From Lagopus muta (taxonomy: Eukaryota > Chordata > Aves > Galliformes > Phasianidae), in contig NC_064437.1 of NCBI RefSeq assembly GCF_023343835.1, positions 24,961,001-25,025,000 of the forward strand: 64,000 nucleotides of DNA. The letters are read 5' to 3'. The position numbers were made by a program, and so were the translations under genes. The notes below the pieces were generated by a model. That model saw only the letters and a list, made by a program, of their open reading frames with translations. It ran no database searches and was not told the origin of the DNA. Of the stretch, positions 19,081 through 30,575 are shown one piece after another; the first letter of the stretch is position 1; every line of letters starts with the position of its first letter.

Positions 19081-19805
19081 TCACGCCACGGGGAAGCCAG
19101 GACGGCCTTTCCGTGCACGGGTGCGGAGTCGGAAGAAGGTGTACATGCCCAGCAGGCACATGGAGGAGAGGAAGTAGAGCGCGATGCAGAGGCTGACGTC
19201 CAGGCGGGAGAAGCCCAAGCCCAGCACCCGCAGCCAGGGGCTCCTCTGTAAGCCCCCCTCCTCCCCTTCCTCACGGCTCTCAGGCACTTGCAGCCGCTCC
19301 CAGCCGATGTCGTGATGCAGGGCGACGGTGTCCCTCTTGCTGAGCCGCCGGTGCCGGCCGGCAGCCCGCAGCGCCTTGCTCTTGAAGTGCTGCTCGCTGA
19401 AGGAGTCCAGGTCCACGATGTCCTCCCCCAGCGCCTGCAGCCGTGGGTTCCTGCGCACGATGCTGGGACGGCGCAGCTCCGAGGAGCCCGGCCGCCCCGT
19501 CTCGCTCTCCCTGTCGGGCTTCTCTGTCTCCTTCTCTCCCTCCTCCTCTTCCTTCCTCTCTTCTTCCTTTTCCCGGAGGCCTGCAGTGCCCAGCCTGGCA
19601 CTCGCCACCACCTCCTCCCCGGCCCTGGGGATGGGGATGGCATGGTCCAGGTGGAGGTTGCCCGGGGAGAAGTGCTTCTTGAGGAAGCTCAGCACAGCCG
19701 TCTCATCCCACATATGCACTCCCTGCTCCTCCCGGTGGCACTGAGGACACATGTCTGGCGGAGGCCACTGCAGTTTGGGGAACTGGGGGTCCTCTGTGTC
19801 ACCAC
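19081..19805 (-). CDS. QSOX1: QSOX1 terminal exon
   Basis: It encodes [18 protein letters not shown], the end of the ERV domain, then a long acidic linker ([18 protein letters not shown]) and the membrane segment [17 protein letters not shown] with a basic cytosolic tail. TGA is at 19081-19083. The linker diverges from mammals, as is usual for this part. Confidence 0.95.
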
Positions 19806-22800
19806 CTGGAGGAGCAAGGAGTGAGAGGTGCCCTAAGCAGCAGGGACAGCACAGCCCCACGCTGTGCCAGGATCAGCTTCCCAGACCTGTGAGGGAGCGG
19901 GATGCTTATGGGGAGCTCAATGGCTCTAATGCCACACAACCATCTGCTACGGGATGTCCCCACTACCATGGGTCCCCTCACCCTAAAGGAACCATTGACC
20001 AACCTCATCATAACAAGGGATCCCTTAACAGTCCCAGCTCCCCTCCCTTGAGAAACCACCTGCTCCCTGCATCCCCAGGTACCACTGTGCAGCCCCTGTT
20101 CCCCCCGATCCCAGCCCCATACCTGCCAGGCGTGCATTGACCTCATTGTGGTGGGACCAGAGCCAGAGAACAGCCTCATCCCGGCTCTTCACCTGGTCCA
20201 TGGACTTGGCTGCCATGGCCTCAAAGTGCTGGGCACATTCCTGGCAGCCAAAGAAGTGCTTGACATAGCAGCGCATGGTGTTCAGCACCTCCAGCGGCAG
20301 CTCTAAGGGAGAAAGATGGCCAGAGGGTTGGGAGGAGGAGGAGGGATGAGTCAGGAGCCCACAGAGCCACATCACCCACAGGCCATCCCCCTATTTCCCC
20401 CAGGATGAAGCACCCCTCATCCCACTACCTTGGTCAGGGCCGCCCTGGGCAGCCTGAACTGTCAGCAGGTGGAAAACGGTCCAGAGCCCACAGGGGTAAC
20501 CACGGAAATGGGGCTCGCTGCCCCTGCAGCCCACCCAGGTGACGTTGGTGGGGAGCACGGCGGCAGGGATGGCCTGCAGGACAGATGGACGCAGCATGAC
20601 TGAGCTGCTGAGTGGGATGGGGGTGGGATAAAAGGGGGTGTCGGGGGGGGTGCCTTACATCCTCCTTATTCTTCACCGCCTCCTTCAAGGCGCTGCGGGG
20701 CAGCTCAGGCTCTGTCCAGTTCTGCATCCAGCTGTCCAGGGACTGCAGGAAGGTCTGCACGGAGGGGCGCCCAGGGAAGTACTGTGCAAAAAAGAGGGAG
20801 AAAACAACGTGGTGAGGACACCTGAATCTAGCTCCAGGACAGCCCCCAGACATGGGACTCCCGGCATCCTGCACTGAGTTTCCCCTGCAGCAGGCTCTGA
20901 ACAGCAGCCCCAGTGCCCAGCTGTCTGAGCAGGGCACAAAGCTGCTCTGGAGGTAAGGCAGCACAAATCCGATTAGCGGCAATGCTCTTGGACCAAGGAG
21001 AAGTGGGGGGTGGTCCATGAGCGTGTGGCACCCGTGGCATCCATATGCACACAACGTGTGCCACAGCTACAAGAAATACAGTGGTAGCAAATAGGAAAAG
21101 AGGCCAAGAAGCAAAAGGAAGGAGCACTTTGCTTTTTCTTCAAGGCTGATCTGTTCTCTCTGGGCGCTCAAATTACACCACAGTTCCCAGATTTGCAGGG
21201 AATTCATCTCCCAGCTGACACTTCTGCTGCAAAGTGCCATTCCTCCCTTCCACATGAGGTTTTGCCATTCAATGCATTGCCTTTGAGCCACAACACATTG
21301 CTCTCCAGCCAACATTTCCTTCCACACCGTGCTCCCCCTCCCTGCTCAGCTCACACCTCTCGGGTGTGCAATGGCTCAGGCACAGCTGGGCTGGCAGCAA
21401 TCCCGGTGTCACTGCTCCGTCCCGTGGAGGAGCAGGGAAAGGCAGCATGAGTTCAACATCCCAGGGAAATCCCAACAGAGGAAAAGCACAGCAGGAGCTG
21501 CCCACTGCAAGGGGATTTCTAAGAGCTGGAGGGACAGTCTGGAACCATCTGGCACTATCCAGCCCCAAGCCTCCCAGCAAAACCACCTTCAGCCACCTAT
21601 TCATGGAGGACACATAGTCAGCCCCATGTGCTCACATTCACATTTCTGATCCCCCATGCAGGTGGTTTCCCTCCCAGCTCCTCACCTTGGCCAGTGTGGC
21701 CACGTAGCACTTGAGAGCAGCCAGCTGGGCTCCTGCCAGCACTGCTGGTCGGCCGGCCTCCACCCGCAGTGTGTAGTGCATTGCAGACTCCAGGTCAGCC
21801 ACATACAACTTGGAGCTATGGGGACGACAAGACGCCCATTGGAACTTCGCTTTACACCCCAAGAGAACCAGCTGCAAGGAGCAGGGCTGATATGCAACAG
21901 CAATATGGGATTTGGGGGGCAGGGTCCCACCCATAGGTGCTTCACCCCCTCCCGTTCCCCACACCACCCTGTAACACCAGAGCAGGGCTCTGACCTGTCA
22001 GCCCACACTGGCTGCAGCGCACGGGTTGCATTGATGGCACTGCTGGTGACATTCAGCCTGTAGGAGCCACGGGTGACACCAGAGAGCGTCCGCAGGTAAT
22101 AGGTGTAGAAGGAGCGTGCCTCAGCGTGCCTGCAGACAGAGGGGCAGTGAGCAGCCCCCTCCCACCCCACACCAAGAAGACCCCGGTGCTCCCCAGTCGC
22201 ACCCCCGACTCACACGGGCAGGCGGAAGAAGGAGCCGTTGCGGAGCAGCAGGTAGGCAGAGGGGAAGGTGGTGACCCCAAACTTCTCCACCAGCTCCTCC
22301 TCGCTGCTCAGCACCCTTCTCACCGCCACGTTTTCGTACTGCAGCAGGTCCAAGGCTACCTGCAAGAGATCCCAGCATCAGGATGTTGGGAGATGGGCCA
22401 GCGTTCCCATCCTCCCATCTCCTCATTCAAGGAGGAGAAGGCAGCACTGGGTGAATCAACCCATCAGAGGTGCCCACAGGTTAATGATGCGCAGGGGAAC
22501 AGCCATACCCACCTCTCTGCCCACGAAGGAATTGCTCTTCTCAAAGATCAGTGCCAGGTACCGCTCCGTGTTCCTGTGGAAGAAGCTGCGAACCTCCTCG
22601 GCACTGCAAGAGAATCACAGGATCATCTGAGTTGGAAGGGAGCCTTAAAGGCCATCTGCTCCAACTCTCTGCACAGAGCAGGGACACCCACAGCTCCATC
22701 AGTGCTCAGAGCCCATCCAGCCTGACATGGCTGTCTGCAGGGATGGGGCACCACCACCTCTCTGGGCAGCCTGTGCCACAGCCTCACCACCCTTTACTGT

Positions 22801-25800
22801 AAAAACCTTTTTCCTTATCTCCAGTCTAAATTTTCCCCTTTTTCCCTCTTTTTGTTTGAAACCATTTCCCCTTGTCCTGTCACAGCAGACTCTGCTAAAG
22901 GCTGTCCCCTTCCTTCTTATAGTCCCCCTTCAGATACTGAAATGCCCCCTCAGCTCTCCCCAGAGTCTTCTCTTCTCTGGGCTAAAGACGGGAGCACGGT
23001 AATGCTGGTGGGCTGCTTTGTCCCCGAGGTGAATAGGGCCATCCCTTACCCACACGGATCAGGGCTGTGATGCCATCAGTGTGGTTCCAGCCCAGGTTCC
23101 TCCCCACTGAGGTTTCCAGCCCAGTTTTCTGCTCTGGTTCACAGGCTCTGAAAGCCTGCAGGGTGAGGCGAGGAGGCAGAAAACAAAGGGCAGGCAGGGC
23201 AGGACGGAGCTGTGTGCTCACCCACGGGGAAAGAAACAACACAAGTGCCACGAATCTGAGCCAATTTGTTTGGTGTCCTATTTCTTTCATGGGACACAGA
23301 GAGCTGCAGTGTGACCCTGGCCCAACCACTGTTTTGGGAAAGCCAAACACTCCCTTGCCACGCACCGCTTGCTCTCTTTCAGCCAGGTTGAATTGAAAAT
23401 AATTAAGAAAATAATAGTAATAACTAAAACAAGCTTTCTGAGCACTTCTGGTTCAGTATTTCCCTGGGAAGCCCCTTTTCCTGTGCCTATACCTCGCTGG
23501 CTCCAGTGGAGGACATGCAGGTGGCCAGGCATCTCCGCTCTGCTCCAGGTTGGTGATGATGGCACGTCTCAGGTCTGCAACAGTGGCAGCAGGGTCTGTG
23601 GGAACAGGACACCAGGGCTCCAGTCAGGGACCTGACCCATCCTCCCTCAAAACTCCAAAGCACAAAACCTATGGCTGTGAACACTCACGAGCAATCCTTA
23701 TCCCATCCTCTGCTTTCTTGGAGAAAGCTCTGAAGAACTGCAAGGAGAAAAAATGAATCAACGCAGAGCACTCTCACCTCATGGAATATCCCTGCGTGCT
23801 GCTCACAGCCCTGCTCTGCACAGCCCCAGCATGACACCGGGATGCTGCCCGGCTCCGGATGCGCCTGGCCCCGAGGGGAGGGATGCTGAGCACTGCGAGC
23901 GGCATGCACACCTCCGGGCACCCACAGTCCTGCACACTGCTCCCCGGAGCTCCCAGAGAAGGATGAGGAAGGGTTTCCCCCAGCCCTGCCCTGCTGCCAT
24001 GAAGCTGGATGGCGTCATGCAGGTGTTTGCTTTGCAGGCTGGGCTGGGCGCACGGCTGCTTGAGGGTGGCGGGAAGAGCAGACACAACAGCCTGGAGACA
24101 ATTCCTAAACGTCATGTGCCCAGTGAGGTCCCCAGGACAGCTGGGCATGGCTCATGGATCCCCACACTCAGACTCCATGCCAGATTTACTGGGCTGCCAG
24201 CCCCTGGGTCCCAGCTGGGTGGGTTTTTGCAGCCCTATTTTTTGCTGCAAAGTCCCACTGGAGCCCAGCCAGCCCCACAGTACATGCAGCACACAAGGTG
24301 TTTGACTGGTTCCAGCTCACCAAGCTGTAATCAGCCCTGCTTTAATTAAGCAACAGAGGATGGAGCCACCCTGGAACCCACCTCTAGAGCATCAAAAACG
24401 GTTCAAAACCAAACCCCAGACTCCTCTTCCTCATCCTAAGGCAATGGCAGCTCACAGGGCCAGCATCCTGCTGGTCAGGGAGCCCCAGCTTTTCTGCAGC
24501 ACAGGGCTGGAGCTCTGTTTGCAGAGGGCAGCACTGGGAACCAGTGTGTTTGTGCAGCTTAGCGGGCAGGCAGGGGCCCAGCAGCAGGGACAGCAGCGTG
24601 CCAGGCACCCTGCCAGCCAGATGGGAAAGGCTGCCTGCAGAATCCCCACGGGAATATTTTGGTGCCACAATGATGTCAGCCCAATTGAGCAAGAGGGGGC
24701 CAACATCACGGAGAAAAGCAGGGTGAAAACAGGGCACTAAAAGCCTCTCCCCCTTGCCCATCTCAACACGCATCCCCATCACCCTCTCCCCATGCACCTT
24801 ACCTTCAGCGTGGGGAAGCCAGTGATCCCAAACTCGGCGCACACCTGCTGGTTGGCCTCATCAGCACAGTCGAGAGCTGCGAGCATCACTGCCGGCCTCC
24901 ACTCTGCAGGACAGGGGATGGAGGACAGAGTCAGCGCAGCCACAGCCCTACAGAGCATCCCTGCTATTTGAGCAGCCCTCAGGGATTACATCCCTTTGTG
25001 CTGCCCCCCACTGATGGGAAATCCACTCCCCATCCTTCCCAGTAGGGATGGGGGATGCAGAGAGCTCGCACAGAGCCAGGCACGGGGCCAAGGCCGAGCT
25101 CATAACTGCTTGCAGCAGGCTGCAGTGCTCTGCATCGCCATCCCTGCATCCCTCCATCCCAATCTCCTCCCGCACAGCATGGCGGGGGGGGGAGGCAGCT
25201 TAAGCGCCTTGGCCTCTTTTCTTGCCTCCTGAGGCTCGGGAGATTTGTTCCAATTGATGTCTGCTTGGAAAAATCCTCAAGAAAAAAAAAGAAAACAAAA
25301 AGAACACATACAAAAAAGAAAAAAAAACCCAACAGATCACGACACAGATTGTTCCTGCTGCTGGAGCCCTGCCCCACGCTTTCTATCCCAGAAATAGACC
25401 CAAATACAGAGCTGGGAAGCAGCCAGGCCCTGCAGCCTGCCACCAGCAGCACACAGGTCAGTCCCCATCGCACTGCGGGGCCCACAGGAGTGCCGAGCAC
25501 GGACACAAAGCCTTTGCTCCCGGGTTGCGCAGTGCTTCCATCCCACGAGCAGCCCAGCCAGCACTCTGTGCCCTACTTTTCAGGCAGGGAACACGATGGC
25601 AGCACGAGGTGAAGAGGCAGCAGCCCTGCCCAACCAGCCGGTTCGCCGGGATAGGGGAGGGATGGCCACCGTGATGCAGCCGGGAGCGGGGCTCTGACCC
25701 TTCCCATCCCAGCTGTGATAAGAAAGACGGAATGACCCAAAACGGGCGAGCTGGGGAAGGGAGCAACGCTCACAGCCCTGGGTACACCGAGCAGCAGGTG

Positions 25801-26621
25801 CCAAAAGCAGAATAGGGACAGCTCCAACGGGAGCAGGCCGGGAGCAGAGGGCCTTAGGAGCACACATGCGGGGACAGCAGGGACTCTCGGCGCGGCGGCT
25901 CCGGCACTGCCGCTCCACGACGGGGCACGGCGGGGCGGGAGCACAGCGTCGTCGCCCCGTCCCTCGTTTCCCGTCCGGGCGCTGAAGGAAGCCATCAGCC
26001 TGACTCAGCCGCAGTGCCCGCGCTGTCATTAGCGCAATCACGGGGAGCAGCCGGGATGTGACAGGGGAAGGACGCGGCTCGGGGGCCGGCAAGAGCCACG
26101 CGCCAAGGTCAGCGCTGCGAGAGCACAGCTGGGCTGCACGGCCAGCACGGCACAGCGAACGGCACGGGGGGAGGGATGTCGGAGGGGCGGCGGCACGCCC
26201 CAATAGCCGCGGGCAGAGCAGGGCAGAGCCGCTCCGGGGCCGCCGGGCCGGGTGCCAGCACAGGAGGCCGCTGCTAGGGATGCCCACGCGGGCGTGGGGG
26301 CGCGGACTCACCGCGGACGTCCTCGGCCAGGGCCCGCCACGTGGGGGCGAAGTGGATGCAGTGCCCGCACCAGGAGGCGAAGAACTCGACGGCCCACGCG
26401 CTGGGGGAGCCCAGCAGCCGCCGCTCCGCCGTGTCGGCCCCTAGCAGCTCCAGCGGGTCGCTGGGCGAGTAGAGAGAGCGGGGCCGCGCCGCGGGCAGCG
26501 CCGCCGCCAGCAGCGCCAGCAGCGCCAGCACCGCGAGCCACCAGCGGCCCCGCGGGCCCGCCCCGCCTCCTCCCCCGTCGTCGCCGCCGCCGCCACCGCT
26601 CCGCGCCCGCCGCCGCCACAT
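19081..26621 (-). CDS. QSOX1: QSOX1, quiescin sulfhydryl oxidase 1 (complete coding set)
   Basis: Twelve exons join in frame to 2,238 bases: 745 residues plus stop, against 747 in human. QSOX1 oxidises protein thiols to disulfides with FAD and oxygen in the Golgi and outside the cell. In order: a Gly/Arg-rich start and hydrophobic signal segment (about 27-45), a thioredoxin domain with WCGHC (84-88), a second redox-inactive thioredoxin-like domain (about 188-300), a helical linker, an ERV/ALR FAD domain with CQEC (464-467) and a later CPQC (524-527), an acidic Lys/Glu-rich linker, and a C-terminal membrane segment (about 707-729). N-glycosylation sites NVT and NAT are visible in exon 7. Every junction checked is phase-consistent with GT/AG borders. 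No damage is seen. QSOX2 is a less likely alternative given the neighbours. Confidence 0.97.
20123..20302 (-). CDS. QSOX1: QSOX1 exon 11, ERV/ALR catalytic CxxC
   Basis: It encodes [16 protein letters not shown], the redox CxxC next to FAD, then [17 protein letters not shown] with the HxxxN motif that contacts the flavin. Confidence 0.97.
20429..20573 (-). CDS. QSOX1: QSOX1 exon 10, start of ERV/ALR domain
   Basis: It encodes [18 protein letters not shown] then [14 protein letters not shown], the first helices of the FAD-binding ERV/ALR fold with its conserved WxxCxGS motif. Confidence 0.96.
20659..20781 (-). CDS. QSOX1: QSOX1 exon 9
   Basis: It encodes [19 protein letters not shown] to KEAVKNKED. 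The acceptor TTTTTTGCACAG and donor GTAAGG are canonical. Confidence 0.94.
21686..21815 (-). CDS. QSOX1: QSOX1 exon 8
   Basis: It encodes [20 protein letters not shown] to VATLAK, in the helical region before the ERV domain. Phase 0 at the end. Confidence 0.95.
21995..22129 (-). CDS. QSOX1: QSOX1 exon 7
   Basis: It encodes [20 protein letters not shown] to PVWAD with two N-glycosylation sequons, NVT and NAT. Confidence 0.95.
22214..22359 (-). CDS. QSOX1: QSOX1 exon 6
   Basis: It encodes [20 protein letters not shown] through [20 protein letters not shown], the core of the second thioredoxin-like domain, which lacks a CxxC as is normal. Confidence 0.95.
22513..22603 (-). CDS. QSOX1: QSOX1 exon 5
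   Basis: It encodes [20 protein letters not shown] to SFVGRE, the start of the second thioredoxin-like domain. The acceptor CTCTTGCAG lies against a CR1 copy. Confidence 0.94.
22613..22985 (-). repeat. CR1 LINE 3' fragment in QSOX1 intron 4
   Basis: Begins with the reverse CR1 tail (aatcacaggatcatctgagt) directly beside exon 5 and continues through tctgggcagcctgtgcc and ccccttgtcctgtcac. About 370 bases, 5'-truncated. It lies only about 10 bases from the exon 5 acceptor, so it supplies part of that exon's upstream intron signal. Confidence 0.9.
23493..23595 (-). CDS. QSOX1: QSOX1 exon 4
   Basis: It encodes [20 protein letters not shown] then [11 protein letters not shown]. Phase-consistent with both neighbours. 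Confidence 0.94.
23689..23737 (-). CDS. QSOX1: QSOX1 exon 3 (49 bp)
   Basis: It encodes [16 protein letters not shown], matching the FFKAFTK region of the human protein. The acceptor is CTCCTTGCAG and the donor GTGAGT. Confidence 0.92.
24803..24903 (-). CDS. QSOX1: QSOX1 exon 2
   Basis: It encodes [20 protein letters not shown] to [10 protein letters not shown], the back of the first thioredoxin domain with the cis-proline loop (TGFPT). Phase 0 at the end. Confidence 0.95.
24904..26311 (-). other. QSOX1 intron 1
   Basis: About 1.4 kb with an A-rich simple stretch near 25275-25328. No exon and no recognised transposon were found. Confidence 0.55.
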
Positions 26622-26765
26622 CGCCCGCCCGGCCGCCCCCTGCAGCCGCCGCCGCCCGGCTTTAGGGCCGCCCGCCCGCACCGCCCCCGGCGGGCGGGAC
26701 CGGGAGGGCGGGGCCAAAGCGGCCGCTATCACAGCGCCCCCTGTCGGGCGCGCACCGCTGGCCGT
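25850..26765. promoter_or_regulatory. QSOX1: CpG island and promoter region of QSOX1
   Basis: Very CpG-dense DNA around exon 1 with a GC box (GGGCGGGGCC) at about 26706-26715, roughly 85 bases upstream of the ATG. No TATA box is seen, so start sites are probably dispersed. Confidence 0.7.
26312..26621 (-). CDS. QSOX1: QSOX1 exon 1: signal segment and CGHC active site
   Basis: The start [12 protein letters not shown] is set by the first ATG giving a signal peptide. The membrane-like segment is [17 protein letters not shown]. The redox motif WCGHC lies at residues 84-88. It ends with one base at a GTGAGT donor. It is unusually glycine-rich because of GCC-type repeats in the CpG island. Confidence 0.94.
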
Positions 26766-28464
26766 TGGGGTCGTGGGAGCTGTTGGGGGGGGGGCTCAGC
26801 TCGAAGCTCCCCACTCCATCCCCGTCCAGCCGTTTGGGAGAGCTGAGCCGCTCCGGTCTGAGCTACGGGGATTTCAGCTGCGTGGAGGCCTGTCTGCACC
26901 TCCCAGGGGGCTGAGCCGTACCCCTTGCAGGGGGTGTGATGACCCTTAGCCCAGGAACTCGCATGCATCACTGCGTCTATCACACAGACACCTCGCAGCT
27001 ACGGTGGCACCAGCAGCAGGCAGCCCTCGCCTCGTGAGTCGGGCAGGGGGGGTGTCAGACCCCGGGGAGGAGGAACGTGCCCCAGAGGGTCACCGGTACC
27101 TGCAGACGCATCACACAAAACTGTGATAAAATGACCAAAGGCGGCTGATTCAGCCCCAAAGCCTGCGGCGTGGCAGCCATTAGGGAAATTCCTCGAGGGA
27201 AGCCGCCTGCTGACGGCATTGCCCTGCACGGGCACCCTGATGTCAGCCGCGTGGCATCTGCAGGGGTCCCCCACCCATGGCTACCCCAGCACGTGGCGGG
27301 GCACGCAGGGCTGGTGGCCGCCTGCAAGGAGTGATGCCTACATTCAACACCACGGAGGCTCCAGATGTGGCTCCTCCACCCAACGTGGGGCGGCTCTGCC
27401 CCACACGGGGCTCTCGGCGCACACCCACTCTGCTGGAAGGTGCCCGTTGCACAGGGCCCCAGGCTGGACGTGGCCCCACACCATGGCTGGGCCTGCGCAG
27501 AGCCTTTCCCAGCCCTGCCGTCGGGGTGCCCATCGCTCCCCAGGGCTGGGTGCTGGCTGCGGCCCCAGAAAGGCCATTAGCTGCCGGCCCCACCTAGGTG
27601 TTAGAGGAGAACTTGCCCTGCTAGAAAAACGAGCCTGCCAGAGCCAGGCCTTGCCCCGGCCAGGGAACACAGGGGCCTTGGTGAAGAGCACAAGGCTCTC
27701 CATCGTCCAGCCATAAGACCAAAATCCCACCCCATCTCTGTCCTGCTGATCACCGTTATTTCACCCTGGGCCACATCCCTCCCTCTCAGGGCTCATCAGT
27801 GCGATGGGGTTATCGTGCTGAAGGAGAGGTGCTTGATGCTTAATTGCCAGCATCCTCCCATCCAGCTCGCCCCTCCCTCCCAAGCAGCCCAAATTCCTTT
27901 AATCCTTTCTCAGCTGAAAAACAGCTCCAAAGCAGAGGGGAGAGCCCACAGCCCAGGGCCCTGACTCCTTTTGGGGTGAGCCAGGCCACAGCTCATTGCC
28001 CCGGGCCCAGGCTGCTCCTGCTCCTGGGGAGCCGCTGTGGGAGCTGCTCGTTTGGGATTTATTTTTCCTTCTTTACCTTTATTCTCACTGCATAGCAAGA
28101 GCTTGGGCTTTTCATCTCTGCAGCAAGCTGGCAAGAACTGGCTCTTCCTTGCAGGCAAAGCAGAGGTTTTGAAACATCCTGCTTGAAGATCGATGTCAGG
28201 ATAACCGAGATGAATTAAAAAATAAATAGAGAAGTGGTAGATGGCTTTGGCAACGCCCTCTCAGCACTACCTGCTACTGGTTCCACCTCCAAAGCCATAG
28301 AGTTCAGTGGGAGGCTCTGATGTTGTGCTTGGGAACCCATTTCTCAGCAAAGGTCTTCAGCGCCCGACTCAGCATCCTTACCTTTGGGAGGAGATGAGGC
28401 CATGGGCCAAGGACTGCTGCCACTGCTGCCATGCGGCAGCTGAGCGGTACCTTGGGCTCACTAA

Positions 28465-28815
28465 GCCCATCAGCTCCCAGATCTCCCTTCCCAGCCAAAG
28501 GCAACCGCCTCCAAGTCACACCTTGAGGTGTGGGCTGAGATCCTCAAAGGCAACCACCACCTCAGTGAAATCATTGGAGCCCTGCAGAACTTGTTCCATG
28601 TGCCCAAATGGGCCGTCCTTGGAGGCACAGAGCTCTGATTCTCCTTGTGTGGGGCTGGAGAGCAGACAAGGGAAGACCAGATGGGTTTTATGTATTCAGG
28701 TCTCAAACTGCCAGAGAGGACTCCTGAACGTGCTTTGGAATATAGGGAAAGGTTGATGTCTGTTCTTAAAAGCATGAACGTGGCTGAGGAAGTCCAATGG
28801 CTCAAACCTTGGGGG
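28465..28815 (+). other. Unassigned protein-like segment (possible exon or gene relic)
   Basis: In one plus-strand frame, not continuous, two stretches look like real protein: one includes VWAEILKGNHHLSEIIGALQ and NLFHVPKWAVL, the other GLKLPERTPERALEYRERL and VAEEVQWLKPW. The second runs into a good splice donor, GGGGTAAGAC. Amphipathic spacing and balanced composition differ from the Pro/Ser/Cys-rich chance frames around it. I do not recognise the family. It could be an exon of an unannotated gene, a decayed gene copy, an old mobile element or chance. Confidence 0.25.
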
Positions 28816-29669
28816 TAAGACAATGCAGGAATTTTTCACTTCCCTTTAGCTTTGAATTTCCGGGAACAGGGAGATCCCAAAACGGACTTTCTTCCTTGAA
28901 AATTAAAGAACACATGCCTACGTAATTGGGATTCCAGGAACTGACTCCAAGAAAAACACTCAGCCGATGCAACACTCATGGCACAACCATGACTGCTGGC
29001 ATTGCCGTCACTTGTGCCGGCCTTGGAAGGGCTGCCTGGAGAAGTTCCACTGCAGGATGCAGGGAACTCGGATTGAGCCCATCACCGACCCCACCACTCA
29101 CCTGGCACAGCCCTTGAAGACCCCTGTGGGCCACCACCAGTAGCCAGCGGCTGTATTTTGTTGATTTCCACCTTTCCAGCCCGAGCAACCTGTAATAACA
29201 ACAAGAAATTCTGGGGTGCATTCTCAGGATGTGATGAATGTTCACGCACTCGGTGTCTGCGGAGCACCAGACCCAGCCCCTGCCTGCTATTTGCCCTCTG
29301 CTGATTCATCCCTGCTCTTTTTGCTGCCCTTTTCAGAGGGCGCTGGCAGCACCTGGTACGTCAGGACTGGAAACAAAGCTCGGCTCTACCCAAAGTCCCT
29401 CCTTATAACTCATTGCCACAACCCAGGATGCACGGGGCAGATGTTTTCCACTCCAGCTCACCTGCCCGGCGTCCTGGCGCAGATCGGAGGAGGCCACACC
29501 GCCCAGCTCTGCCACATCATCATTTGGCAGCTGGCTTAATTGCAGCGCACGGAACTCAGAATGCCACACAGATGACAACGGAGCACTCCTCTGGCTGCAG
29601 CCACCCTTCGGTGTGAGGGCTCACCTCCAAGGGTGGGCTGGCTCCACCGCCTCCATAGAGCAACGTAGG

Positions 29670-29760
29670 TCACAGAGTCCTACAACTGCTGAACGGTTAG
29701 GTTGGAGGGAACCTCAGAGCCCACCCCGTTCCAGCCCCTGCTTTTGGGTTGGCTGCCCGT
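29670..29760 (-). repeat. CR1 LINE 3' fragment (decayed)
   Basis: Reverse CR1 tail-proximal sequence (ttaggttggagggaacctca, ttccagcccctgctttt). Edges are approximate. Confidence 0.6.
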
Positions 29761-30472
29761 TCCCAGCATCACCTCCTGAGAAGGGAGGCACCCAGCAGCC
29801 CAGCTCTTCCCTTTAGGAAGGTGGCGGCCTGCCATTGCCCAACCTGGGAGTTGTACTGGGGCCACGTGCTGTCGTGGCCTTTGCAAAGGAAAAGTTGTGC
29901 AAATGCACGGGTAGAAAGTCCATGCCAAAGTGGAGCAACATAGAATTGCCAATGAGGAAGTAAGTGCCTCCGTGGAGCTGATTGCCAGCATCCTGGGCAG
30001 GGACAGCAGCAGCAGTGCAGCAGCAGCTTACTGGTTGCAAGCAAATCCCTACCCAAAAATCCAAGATCAAGGAGCAGAATAACTGCAGGGCGAGGAGAGC
30101 AGCAGCACGGATGCTCTCCTGCTGTTCAGTAATGAGCGTGCACCGCTTTGGTTCAGCCTTGGGGCAGCAGGCATCCCACTGCCATGCCCTGGGCAGCTAC
30201 ATTAGCAAACAGCCCCAAACACAGCAGAGCTACAGGAGCAGCAGCAGAAATGGAAGCACTTGGAAGCTTGACGAATGCACTCTGCCTCTCACAGCCCACA
30301 CTGTGGCCACGCTGCTCCTCTCTTGCACTTCATGATCACAGGGCTGTGGTTTGGCACGGCTGCCGGTCAGCCAGCCCCTGGCAGAGCTCTGGTACCTCTC
30401 ACTTGTCAAAGCATTTCCTCTTGCTGGTCTGAAAACAGTTTGCAATCCAAGGGAGGGGAAATCGGAAAGATT

Positions 30473-30575
30473 AATCACAGAATCACAGAATTGTAGGGGT
30501 TGGAAGGGACCTCCAGAGATCATCGAGTCCAACCCCCCTGCCAAAGCAGTTCCCTACAGCAGGTCGCACAGGTAA
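30473..30575 (-). repeat. CR1 LINE 3' fragment
   Basis: Reverse CR1 tail: aatcacagaatcacagaatt, then ggttggaagggacctccaga and ccaacccccctgcc. About 100 bases. Confidence 0.9.

Noticed and set aside
28522-28634. Minus-strand exon-like stretch (FGHMEQVLQGSNDFTEVVVA)
   Set aside because: It is the complement of the plus-strand protein-like segment. Both cannot easily be real, and the plus strand reads better across a longer span.
28974-29143. Plus-strand His/Cys-rich open stretch (CWHCRHLCRPWKGCLEKF)
   Set aside because: No zinc-finger spacing fits, and no splice-consistent neighbour was found; likely chance.
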